15,315 nt of DNA, taken from positions 7,723 through 23,037 of the forward strand of contig JAGGAG010000050.1 of assembly GCA_017889745.1 (NCBI GenBank), written 5' to 3'. The first letter of the stretch is position 1, and the number at the start of each line of letters is the position of its first letter. This DNA comes from Gemmatimonadota bacterium. GTDB taxonomy: Bacteria; Gemmatimonadota; Gemmatimonadetes; Gemmatimonadales; GWC2-71-9. The notes under the pieces are model-generated. The model made no database searches, was not told the origin of the DNA, and saw only the letters and a program-made list of their open reading frames with translations. The position numbers and the translations under genes are program-made. Below, piece by piece: positions 6,069 through 13,235 of this stretch.

Positions 6069-7153
6069 TTACGACACGCGTAAAGCTCGACAAGATCTCC
6101 TCGTCCACGCGGAACGCGGCGCTCACTCCCGAAGTGATCGTCGGCGACCAGATCGTGGCCCAGGAAGGCTACGTGCTCGCCGTCCGCATCAAGCACGACA
6201 AGTCCACCTACAACTCGGTGGAGGACCTGGCGGGCCGCATGGTGACGCTGCGTGCCGGGGACGTGCTGGCCGGGACGCTGGGCACGCGCCGCGCCCTGCG
6301 GGGCTACGCCGGCGTGGTGCCGCCGCTCATCGCGGTCGGGGACACCATCGACGTGCTCAACCTGGGCGGCATCCTCGGGAAGTGCACCTCGGCCAACCCC
6401 GAGATCGGGCCACCGTTCAAGGCGGAAGTGCTCGGCGCCATCCTGATGTTTCCAGAGCTGGGCGATCGCGTGGGCCGTCCGGCGCACATCAAGGACAAGG
6501 CGGTGCCCACCGCGGACACGCTCGAGTGCACCGTGCCGGTGGTGTACATCGCGGGCACCTGCATGAACGCCGGCAAGACGGTCGCCGCGACGGAACTGGT
6601 GCGCGGGCTGTATCGCAGCGGCCTCAGGGTGGCGGCGGCCAAGCTCACCGGCGTGTCGCTCATGCGCGATGCGCTCTCGATGCGCGATGCCGGCGCCAGT
6701 GCCGCCCTCACGTTCAACGACATCGGCATCGCGAGCACGCACGCAGGCGTCACGGTGTCGAGTGCCAAGGGCATCCTCAACCGGCTGGCCCAGGGCAAGC
6801 CCGACGTGATCGTGGCCGAGCTGGGCGATGGCATCCTGGGCGAGTACGGCGTGCAGGACATCCTGGCCGATCGCGAGCTGTCGGCCGCGGGCGCGGCGTG
6901 GGTCATGGCAGCGCCCGACCCGGTGGGCTGCTGGGGAGCCAAGGTGCTCATGGAGCAGCGGTACGGGCTGCCGATCACCGTGCTCACCGGCCCGGCGACG
7001 GACAACGAGGTCGGGCGCGACTACATCAATGCCGAGCTCAAGCTTCCCGCGTTCAACGCCCGGCGCGAGCCGGAGGCGCTGGTGGAGGTGGTGCAGGCGT
7101 CGATTGCCGCCTGGCAGGCGGCGCGGCCGGTGCCCGAACTCGCCACGGCCTGA
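6065..7153 (+). CDS. P-loop NTPase of unknown function, BioD/DUF1611-like, inside the arg operon
   Basis: This 362-aa cytoplasmic protein starts at ATG 6065, overlapping argG by 4 nt. An apparently longer frame upstream is the shadow of argG. Residues about 22-130 form an N-terminal domain with GDVLAGTLGTRRALRGYAG (65-83) and LNLGGILGKCTSANPEIGPP (98-117), which I cannot name. Residues about 157-330 form a P-loop domain. They hold Walker A GTCMNAGKT (164-172), then AAKLTG (191-196), recalling the KPxxTG of dethiobiotin synthetase, and IVAELGDGILGEY (249-261) as a Walker B or acidic loop. TGPATDN follows at 308-314. The order of motifs suggests a SIMIBI-class ATPase or ligase near BioD, CobQ or DUF1611. 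It is tied to argG upstream and lies 2 nt from argC downstream, so an arginine-linked role is inferred, but the reaction is unknown. Confidence 0.75.
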   Translation: MITTRVKLDKISSSTRNAALTPEVIVGDQIVAQEGYVLAVRIKHDKSTYNSVEDLAGRMVTLRAGDVLAGTLGTRRALRGYAGVVPPLIAVGDTIDVLNLGGILGKCTSANPEIGPPFKAEVLGAILMFPELGDRVGRPAHIKDKAVPTADTLECTVPVVYIAGTCMNAGKTVAATELVRGLYRSGLRVAAAKLTGVSLMRDALSMRDAGASAALTFNDIGIASTHAGVTVSSAKGILNRLAQGKPDVIVAELGDGILGEYGVQDILADRELSAAGAAWVMAAPDPVGCWGAKVLMEQRYGLPITVLTGPATDNEVGRDYINAELKLPAFNARREPEALVEVVQASIAAWQAARPVPELATA

Positions 7154-7155
7154 CG

Positions 7156-8178
7156 ATGCGCGTCGCCGTGATTGGCGCCGCCGGCTACGCCGGGGGCGAG
7201 CTGCTCCGACTCCTGCTTTCCCATCCCGACGTCACCGACTGGGTGGCGACGAGTCGCAGCCAGGCGGGCAAGCCGGTGGGCGACGTGCACCCGCAGCTTC
7301 GCTCCCTCACGGATCGCCGGTTCGAGGCAGTGGAACCGGCGGAGGCGGCGCGCGGGCGCGATGTCGTGTTCCTGGCACTCGAGCATGGCGAGTCATCGAA
7401 GGTGGCCCCGGCCCTCTTCGCGGGTGGTGCCGGGCTCGTGGTCGACATCGCCGCGGACTTCCGGGTCGCCGACGAGGCGCTCTACGCGAAGTACTACGGC
7501 GCTCATACTTCACCTGAGTTGCTGCCGCGGTTCCGGTACGGGCTCGCCGACGTGGAGGGCATCCGGCTTCGCGGTGCCACGGCGATTGCGGCGCCAGGGT
7601 GCTTCGCCACGGCGGCGCAACTGGCCCTGTATCCACTGGCGGGGATTCCCGGACTCGAGCCCGCACTCTTCGCCGTGACGGGCTCGAGCGGTGCGGGCGT
7701 GCAGCCCCGCCCGACGACGCATCACCCGGCGCGGGCGCACAACCTCTTCGCATATTCGGTGATGGGTCATCGCCACGAGGCGGAGGTCCTGTCGAACTGG
7801 CGTCGCTGGACAGGGCGCAGCGACGCGTCGGCGCGGCTGATGACGCACAGCGGGCCGTTCGTGCGGGGGATTCACCTGACCCTGCACGCGAACGGGGCAG
7901 CAGGGAGTCGGGCGGCCGGCGAGTTGTACCGGAGCGCGTACGCCGGGCGGCCATTCGTACGGGTGCTGGAGCAGCCGCCGGAGCTGACGCACGTCGTCGG
8001 CACGAACGAGGCGCACATCCACGCCGTCGCTTCCCCGGACGGCAGCGAGATCCAGGTGATGGTGGTGATCGACAACCTGGTGAAGGGCGCCGGCGGCCAG
8101 GCGGTGCAGGCGATGAACCTGGCACTCGGCATCGATGAACGGCGGGGCCTGGTGACAGGAGGGATCTTCCCATGCTGA
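7156..8178 (+). CDS. argC: N-acetyl- (or N-succinyl-) gamma-glutamyl-phosphate reductase
   Basis: ArgC reduces N-acyl-glutamyl phosphate with NADPH to the N-acyl-glutamate semialdehyde, the third step of the pathway. The protein is 340 aa, normal for the type I enzyme. GAAGYAGGELLRLL (8-21) is the NADP-binding Rossmann turn. Cys149 in AAPGCFATAAQLAL is the thioester-forming nucleophile. TGSSGAGV and the GHRHEAEV segment with its catalytic His match the family. ATG 7156 lies 2 nt after the P-loop gene without an obvious ribosome site, so translation is probably coupled. Its last 7 nt overlap argD. Whether the acyl group is acetyl or succinyl is open; see the carbamoyltransferase. Confidence 0.94.
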   Translation: MRVAVIGAAGYAGGELLRLLLSHPDVTDWVATSRSQAGKPVGDVHPQLRSLTDRRFEAVEPAEAARGRDVVFLALEHGESSKVAPALFAGGAGLVVDIAADFRVADEALYAKYYGAHTSPELLPRFRYGLADVEGIRLRGATAIAAPGCFATAAQLALYPLAGIPGLEPALFAVTGSSGAGVQPRPTTHHPARAHNLFAYSVMGHRHEAEVLSNWRRWTGRSDASARLMTHSGPFVRGIHLTLHANGAAGSRAAGELYRSAYAGRPFVRVLEQPPELTHVVGTNEAHIHAVASPDGSEIQVMVVIDNLVKGAGGQAVQAMNLALGIDERRGLVTGGIFPC

Positions 8179-9350
8179 CGGGGCGGCAGGGCGGAGAGGC
8201 GGCAGGGCTGGAAGCACAAAGCGCGCTCCTGCCGGTGTATGCGCAGTTCCCCGTTCGCCCGGCGCGGGGCGAGGGGAGCTGGATCATCGACGTCGAGGGC
8301 CACCGCTGGCTCGACGCCTACGGCGGGCACGCGGTCGCGAGCACCGGCCACTGCCATCCGCACGTCGTGCGCGCGATCGCCGAGCAGGCCTCGCAGCTGA
8401 TCTTCTACTCGACCGTGCTGCCGCACCCGAATCGCGAGCTGCTCGCGTCGCGGATCGCGGCATTGATGCCCGAGGGGCTGGATCGCAGCTTCTTCTGCAA
8501 CTCGGGTGCGGAGGCGAACGAGAACGCGCTTGGCCTGGCGCGGAAGCGCACCGGGCGCGAGCTCGTGGTGTCGGTGACCGGCGGGTGGCATGGCCGCACC
8601 GTGGCGACGCTCGCGGTTACCGATGGCGCCAAGTACGAGGCCGGCGCCCGGCGGGCCGGCATGCCGCTGTCGCAGAAGGTGCCGTTCAACGACGTCGATG
8701 CGCTCGACCGGGCCATCGATGACTCGGTGGCCGCGCTGATCGTCGAGCCGGTGCAGGGCATGTCGGGTGCCCGCGACTGCTCGCACCCGTTCCTGCAGGC
8801 GGCACGCGCGGCCTGCACCCGGCATGGCGTGGCGCTGATCTTCGACGAGATCCAGTGTGGTGTCGGGCGGCTGGGTGCCTTCAGCGCGGCGGGCTTCTAC
8901 GGCGTGACGCCCGATGCGATCACCATGGCCAAGGGGCTGGCCTCGGGATTCCCTATCGCCGCGGTCACCGTGGGCGACTTCCTCGCGGAGGGCGTCACCA
9001 TCGGCGACCTGGGCAGCACGTTCGGCGGCGGGCCGCTGGCCTGCGCCGCGGCACTGGCCACGCTCGACGTGATCGAGCAGGAGGACCTCACGGGCAACGC
9101 GGCGCGTGTCGGGCAGCAGTTGCGGGACGGCGCGCTCTCGCTCGGCGTGCCCTCGGTGCAGGGCCACGGGCTCCTGCTCGGCCTCCGCCTGGGTCGCCCG
9201 GCGCAGCCGGTCCAGCAGGCCCTGTTCGAGCGTCGCATCCTCACGGGCACCGCGAGTGATCCCGAGGTGCTGCGGCTCCTTCCGCCGCTCAGTCTTTCGC
9301 GCGACGAAGCCGGCTTGCTGCTGGCGGGGCTCGCCGAGGTGCTGGCATGA
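8172..9350 (+). CDS. argD: N-acylornithine aminotransferase, class III PLP enzyme
   Basis: ArgD converts N-acyl-glutamate semialdehyde and glutamate to N-acylornithine and 2-oxoglutarate. The 392-aa protein has the family motifs: NSGAEANENAL (110-120), TGGWHGRT (136-143), IFDEIQCGVGRLG (223-235; Asp225 contacts the PLP ring) and the PLP-binding Lys254 in TMAKGLASGFP. STFGGGPLAC completes the fold. A strong ribosome site, AGGAGGGA (8157-8164), lies 7 nt before ATG 8172 and supports this start inside the end of argC. The first 17 or so residues are a short extra N-terminus. The related ornithine and 4-aminobutyrate aminotransferases share these motifs, but operon context settles the call. Confidence 0.93.
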   Translation: MLTGRQGGEAAGLEAQSALLPVYAQFPVRPARGEGSWIIDVEGHRWLDAYGGHAVASTGHCHPHVVRAIAEQASQLIFYSTVLPHPNRELLASRIAALMPEGLDRSFFCNSGAEANENALGLARKRTGRELVVSVTGGWHGRTVATLAVTDGAKYEAGARRAGMPLSQKVPFNDVDALDRAIDDSVAALIVEPVQGMSGARDCSHPFLQAARAACTRHGVALIFDEIQCGVGRLGAFSAAGFYGVTPDAITMAKGLASGFPIAAVTVGDFLAEGVTIGDLGSTFGGGPLACAAALATLDVIEQEDLTGNAARVGQQLRDGALSLGVPSVQGHGLLLGLRLGRPAQPVQQALFERRILTGTASDPEVLRLLPPLSLSRDEAGLLLAGLAEVLA

Positions 9351-10126
9351 TCGAGGTGGCGGGCGGTGCGGGCCGCATCGCAGTGGACGACGGTGGCCAC
9401 GGCGAGCCGGCGTGCCTGTTGGTTCACAGCCTCGGCGGACGCCTGGCATTCTGGCGCTCGACGCTCGAGGAACTGCGCCGGCACCACCGGGCGGTGGCAC
9501 TCGACCTCCGCGGACACGGTGCTTCCGCGCCGGCCACGCTCGCGGCCTCGGGGCTCGACGACTTTGCCGACGATGTGCTGCAGGTGGCGGATGCGCTCGG
9601 ACTGGCTCGCTTCATCCTGGTGGGGCACAGCTTCGGGGCCACCGTGACGCTCGCGGTGGCGGCGCGCGCGCCGGCGCGGGTGATCGCCCTCGTGCTGGTG
9701 GATCCCGCCGGCGCGTTCGACCAGGTGCCGGCGTCGGCGCTGGAGGGTTTCCTCGAGCAGGTGCTGGGTGCCGACGGCGAGGCGTTCGTGCGGCACGCGT
9801 ACGAAACGAACCTCGAGCGCGCGACGCCCGAGACGCGCGCGGCGGTGCTTGCCAGCCTGGCCGCCACCGATCGCGCGACGCTGGGCGGCGCCTACACGGC
9901 GCTCTTCGCCACCGACTGCCGCGCGCTGCTGTCGCGCTATCCGGGCCCCGTCCGCCTGATCGTCGACGCCGCCAATGATTCTCCCATGAGCCTGCACGCG
10001 CAGATGCCCGACCTCGACATCGTACCGGTCGAAGGGGCGAGCCACTGGCTGATGCTCGACCGACCGGAGCAGTTCGCCCTCGCGCTCAAGGAGTTCGTGG
10101 ATGCGACATCGGAGCAACTGCGATGA
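9347..10126 (+). CDS. Alpha/beta-fold hydrolase of unknown substrate, inside the arg operon
   Basis: This 259-aa protein belongs to the alpha/beta hydrolase superfamily. LLVHSLGG (24-31) is the oxyanion region. LDLRGHGAS (52-60) is the usual strand-turn. Ser95 in VGHSFGATV is the nucleophile. The acid is Asp207 or Asp211 in VDAANDS, and His233 in GASHWLML is the base, so it looks active. There is no signal peptide. The cap region (about 122-195) is helical and gives no clue to substrate. It overlaps argD and argF' by 4 nt on each side and so must be made together with them. Hydrolases of this type cleave esters, amides, thioesters or C-C bonds. Repair or hydrolysis of an acylated intermediate is one idea, but nothing in the sequence proves it. 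Confidence 0.85.
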   Translation: MIEVAGGAGRIAVDDGGHGEPACLLVHSLGGRLAFWRSTLEELRRHHRAVALDLRGHGASAPATLAASGLDDFADDVLQVADALGLARFILVGHSFGATVTLAVAARAPARVIALVLVDPAGAFDQVPASALEGFLEQVLGADGEAFVRHAYETNLERATPETRAAVLASLAATDRATLGGAYTALFATDCRALLSRYPGPVRLIVDAANDSPMSLHAQMPDLDIVPVEGASHWLMLDRPEQFALALKEFVDATSEQLR

Positions 10127-11136
10127 AGCGTGACTTCCTCTCGATGGAGTCGTGGGGCCAGGAGCGCTGCCTGGCGCTGCTCGACCTCGCCGACCGGGTC
10201 AAGCGCGGCGAGATCCCGGGCGGCCTCGAGAGAAAGATCATGGCGATGGTCTTCATGGACCCGAGCCTGCGCACCCGCGCCAGCTTCGAGGCGGCGATGT
10301 TCCTGCACGGCGGTCACGGGATCGTGCTGGAGCCGGGCAAGGGGAGCTGGTCGCTCGAGACGGAACCGGGTGCCGTGATGGACGGGACCACGGTGGAGCA
10401 CATCAAGGATGCGGCCCGCGTGCTCGGCCGCTACGCGGACGTCCTCGGCGTGCGCACGTTCCCGCGGCCGGGCGCCTGGGACACGGTGCGCCAGGACCAC
10501 GTCATCCGGCGCTTCGCCGAGTACTGCGAGAAGCCGATCATCAACCTCGAATCGACCCGCCGGCACCCCTGCCAGGGGCTGGCGGACGCCATGACCCTGC
10601 GCGAGCAGTTCCGCGGCGACCCGCGCGGCAAGCGCTTCGTGCTGCTGTGGGCGTGGCATCCCAAGGCGCTGCCGACGGCGGTGCCGGCCAGTGCCGCCAT
10701 CTCGGCGGCAATGCTCGGCATGGAGGTCGTGATCGCCCGGCCGGACGACTACGAGCTCGACCCGGAGGACACGGCCCTGGTCCGCCAGCTGGCGCGCGAC
10801 AACGGCGCCATGATCCACATCAACAACGACCCGGACGACGCGCTGGTCGGCGCCGACGCCGTGTACGTGAAGTCCTGGGGATCGGTGAAGCACTACGACC
10901 GCCCCGAGGAGGAGGCTGCCATGCGCGCGGGGCTGCGCGACTGGCGGCTGACCGGCCAGCGGCTGCGCTCCACGCGGGGCGGCAAGGGAATCGTGATGCA
11001 CTGCCTGCCGGTGCGCCGGAACGTCGAACTCGACGACGAGATCATCGACGGCCCGACATCGGTGGTGGTGGACCAGGCGGAAAACCGGCTGCATGCGCAG
11101 CGGGCCCTCCTCCTAGAAATGTTGAGATCTGCGTGA
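10123..11136 (+). CDS. argF': N-acylornithine carbamoyltransferase (acetyl- or succinyl-ornithine type)
   Basis: The enzyme transfers carbamoyl from carbamoyl phosphate to N-acylornithine, giving N-acylcitrulline. The 337-aa protein has the carbamoyl-phosphate loop SLRTR (48-52), HPCQ (148-151) and HCLPVRRN (293-300). It differs from ordinary ornithine carbamoyltransferases in the segment SLETEPGAVMDGTTVEHI (77-94), typical of the acyl-specific branch. At the place of Glu92 in Xanthomonas AOTCase and Pro90 in Bacteroides SOTCase there is Val91. At the carboxylated Lys302 of the Xanthomonas enzyme there is Glu302. LETE, TRRHP and LPTAVPASA look more like the Bacteroides succinyl enzyme. Succinylornithine is therefore slightly favoured, by inference. 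The start overlaps the hydrolase stop (ATGA). A 106-nt gap with a large inverted repeat follows. Confidence 0.93.
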   Translation: MKRDFLSMESWGQERCLALLDLADRVKRGEIPGGLERKIMAMVFMDPSLRTRASFEAAMFLHGGHGIVLEPGKGSWSLETEPGAVMDGTTVEHIKDAARVLGRYADVLGVRTFPRPGAWDTVRQDHVIRRFAEYCEKPIINLESTRRHPCQGLADAMTLREQFRGDPRGKRFVLLWAWHPKALPTAVPASAAISAAMLGMEVVIARPDDYELDPEDTALVRQLARDNGAMIHINNDPDDALVGADAVYVKSWGSVKHYDRPEEEAAMRAGLRDWRLTGQRLRSTRGGKGIVMHCLPVRRNVELDDEIIDGPTSVVVDQAENRLHAQRALLLEMLRSA

Positions 11137-11139
11137 ACT

Positions 11140-11218
11140 GCGTAAACGGTGAACAGTAAACGGTGAACAGGAACGGCGGCGCAGCTCCCGTTCACCATTC
11201 ACCGTTCACTGTTCACGC
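11140..11218. repeat. Heptad-periodic inverted repeat (GTRAACR units) between argF' and argB
   Basis: The left arm is built of 7-nt units: GTAAACG (11142), GTGAACA (11149), GTAAACG (11156) and GTGAACA (11163). A related GTGAACT at 11133 spans the argF' stop. The right arm is their reverse complement in 7-nt units: CGTTCAC (11189), CATTCAC (11196), CGTTCAC (11203) and TGTTCAC (11210). Arms 11140-11174 and 11184-11218 match at 28 of 35 positions with a 9-nt loop, and every mismatch is a transition. The element fills most of the only large gap in the operon. It may be a dispersed genomic repeat, an mRNA-stability or polarity element, or a MITE-like remnant. Confidence 0.85.
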
Positions 11219-11242
11219 TTCCATCTGAGCGGAGAGTCGTAC

Positions 11243-12178
11243 GTGACCATCGATTCCTCAAAGGGCATTGCCGGGCTCAAGGGCGCGCTGCGGTACGTGC
11301 GCGCGTACCGTGACCGGGTCTTCGTGGTGAAGCTGGGCGGTGACGTGGTGAGCGACCCGGGGATGCTCGACCAGGCGGCGGCGCAACTGGCCCTGCTCTC
11401 GTCGCTCGGCATCCGCCTGGTGGTGGTGCATGGCGGCGGTCCGCAGGCCACGGCATTGAGCCGCCGGCTCGGCACCGAGCCGACCATCGTGGCGGGCCGG
11501 CGCGTCACCGACGACCAGGCGCTGGAGGTGGCGAAGATGGTGTACGGCGGCCAGCTCAACATCGACCTGCTCGCCGCGCTGCGGGAACACCGGCTGCAGG
11601 CGGTGGGCCTGTCCGGCGTCGATGCCGACCTGATCACGGCGCACCGGCGCGCGCCGGTTACCGTGGTGGACGATGCCGGCAAGTCGCGGACGGTGGACTA
11701 CGGGCACGTGGGCGACATCGACCGGGTCGATCCGCGGGTGCTCAACACCCTGATGGATGGCCGGTTCGTGCCGGTCATCGCGAGCCTGGCGGGCGACGAC
11801 GAGGGCAATGTGTACAACGTGAACGCCGACACGGTGGCGGAGTCGATCGCCGTGGCGCTGCAGGCGATGAAGCTCATCTTCATGACGGGCGCACCCGGAG
11901 TGCTGCGCGACCGGAACGATCCCTCGTCGCTGGTCACCTTCGCGGACCCCGACGACCTCGCGACCCTGATGGCGAGCGGCGCGCTGGCGGGCGGGATGCG
12001 CCCCAAGGTGGAGGCCTGCATCCGGGCCGCGACGAGCGGGGTGGAGCGCACCCACATCATCGACGGCCGGGCGCCCGATGCGCTGCTCCTCGAGGTGTTC
12101 ACCGGCGCCGGGATGGGAACCATGATCGTGGGCCGGAAGGAGAAGGCGACCTACCTTGGCGTCGACCTCGCCGGCTGA
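11243..12178 (+). CDS. argB: N-acetylglutamate (N-acylglutamate) kinase
   Basis: ArgB phosphorylates N-acylglutamate, the second step and usual control point of the pathway. The protein is 311 aa with GTG 11243 as start and GGAG (11231-11234) 8 nt before it. Motifs are VVKLGG (28-33, Lys30), VVHGGGPQ (61-68), GRRVTDDQALEVAKMV (85-100), NVNADTVAESIA (192-203) and GGMRPKVEAC (250-259, Lys255). About 20 residues before the first strand (IAGLKGALRYVRAYRDR) look like the N-terminal helix of arginine-inhibited kinases. LLLEVFTGAGMGTMI (281-295) matches their C-terminal signature. Feedback inhibition by arginine is therefore likely. No acetyltransferase domain is fused to it. It overlaps the next gene by 23 nt. 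Confidence 0.94.
   Translation: MTIDSSKGIAGLKGALRYVRAYRDRVFVVKLGGDVVSDPGMLDQAAAQLALLSSLGIRLVVVHGGGPQATALSRRLGTEPTIVAGRRVTDDQALEVAKMVYGGQLNIDLLAALREHRLQAVGLSGVDADLITAHRRAPVTVVDDAGKSRTVDYGHVGDIDRVDPRVLNTLMDGRFVPVIASLAGDDEGNVYNVNADTVAESIAVALQAMKLIFMTGAPGVLRDRNDPSSLVTFADPDDLATLMASGALAGGMRPKVEACIRAATSGVERTHIIDGRAPDALLLEVFTGAGMGTMIVGRKEKATYLGVDLAG
12139..12146 (+). promoter_or_regulatory. Ribosome site that decides the TTG start of the argE-type gene
   Basis: GGAGAAGG (12139-12146), within a longer purine run from 12135, lies 9 nt before TTG 12156. No ATG or GTG in this frame fits better. It lies inside the argB coding region. Confidence 0.6.
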
Positions 12179-13235
12179 GATCGCCCTGCTGCAGGAACTC
12201 GTCGCCATTCCATCCGTGAGTGGCGACGAGGAGCCCATTGCGCGCTTCATCGAGGACACGGTGCGCGGCTGGGGGCTCGACGTGGTGCGCGATGCCACCG
12301 GCGTCAAGGTGGAGGCGCGCGCGCGGAAGCCGGGTCCCACGCTGGCGCTGGTATCGCACCTCGACGTGGTGCCGCCGGGCCATGGCTGGACCCGCGACCC
12401 GTGGACGCCGGTGGTCGAGGGGGGCCGCCTCTACGGCCGCGGGTCGGGCGACGCCAAGGCGTCGGTGGCCGCGATGCTGTGCGCGATCCGGGACGTCGTC
12501 GACGATGGTGGCCCGAGCCACGGGAGGCTGCTGGCGATCCTCGGGTTCGGCGAGGAGACGAAGCACACCTCGATGCCCGACGCCCTCGAGACGGTCGGCG
12601 CCGTGGACGCCGCGCTGGTGGGCGAGCCGACCAACCTCCAGCTGGCCGTGGCCCAGCGGGGCCTGATGATGGTCGACCTGATTGCGCGGGGCGACCAGCG
12701 GCATGCGGGATACGCCGCGGGAACGAGCTTCACCAATGCGGCCATCGTGCTCGCCCGCGACCTGCTCAAACTGGGGACGCTCTGCCAGACCCGCGAGCAC
12801 CCGGTACTGGGGCGCGTCACCATCACGCCCACGATGGTGGAGGCGGGCATCAGCCGGAACGTCACGCCGCCGGCCGCGAAGGCGGTGCTCGACATTCGCA
12901 GCACGCCGAGCTGGTCGCACGAGGAGATCGGCGAGATCATGCGCACGGCGCTCGAGTCGGAGGTGGTGGTCACGTCGAAGCGACTGGTGCCCTGCGAGAC
13001 ACCGGCGCACTCGCGCCTGCTCGAGGTGGCGCGGCGGGTGCGACCGGACGCAAGCACATATGGCAGCCCGACCTGTTCCGACTGGGTGTTTCTCAATGAT
13101 CGCGATGCGATCAAGGTGGGCCCCGGCACGAGCCAGCGTTCGCATACGGCCGACGAATGCGTCGACCTGCACGAGGTGACGGAGGCCCGGGCGTTCTACG
13201 CGCGGGTGGCGAGGGAGTACCTCAGTGAGAACTGA
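12156..13235 (+). CDS. argE: M20 family deacylase, probable N-acylcitrulline (ArgE-type) deacylase
   Basis: In pathways with an acylornithine carbamoyltransferase, an ArgE-type enzyme removes the acyl group from N-acylcitrulline to give citrulline for ArgG. The 359-aa protein (TTG start) has the two-zinc M20 site: His68 and Asp70 in SHLDVVP, Asp99 in GSGDAKAS, Glu133/Glu134 in FGEETKHTSM (base and ligand), Glu157 in GEPTN and His330 in SQRSHTADE. The dimerisation lid lies at about 170-285. DapE, LysK and other M20 enzymes share this site. The position between argB and argH supports an arginine role. It overlaps argB by 23 nt and argH by 11 nt. Acetyl versus succinyl preference cannot be read off. 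Confidence 0.88.
   Translation: MASTSPAEIALLQELVAIPSVSGDEEPIARFIEDTVRGWGLDVVRDATGVKVEARARKPGPTLALVSHLDVVPPGHGWTRDPWTPVVEGGRLYGRGSGDAKASVAAMLCAIRDVVDDGGPSHGRLLAILGFGEETKHTSMPDALETVGAVDAALVGEPTNLQLAVAQRGLMMVDLIARGDQRHAGYAAGTSFTNAAIVLARDLLKLGTLCQTREHPVLGRVTITPTMVEAGISRNVTPPAAKAVLDIRSTPSWSHEEIGEIMRTALESEVVVTSKRLVPCETPAHSRLLEVARRVRPDASTYGSPTCSDWVFLNDRDAIKVGPGTSQRSHTADECVDLHEVTEARAFYARVAREYLSEN

Noticed and set aside
7872..9500. 542-aa minus-strand open frame
   Set aside because: It is antisense to argC, argD and the hydrolase, with composition typical of a shadow frame and no recognisable domain.
10123..11136. Ordinary ornithine carbamoyltransferase (argF)
   Set aside because: The segment around residues 77-94 and the HCLPVRRN region follow the acylornithine branch, and an ArgE-type deacylase lies downstream in the same operon, as expected for late deacylation.
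11140..11218. CRISPR array or ARG-box cluster
   Set aside because: The units are only 7 nt with no spacers, and the arms form one inverted repeat. The GTGAAC core does not have the 18-bp ARG-box layout.
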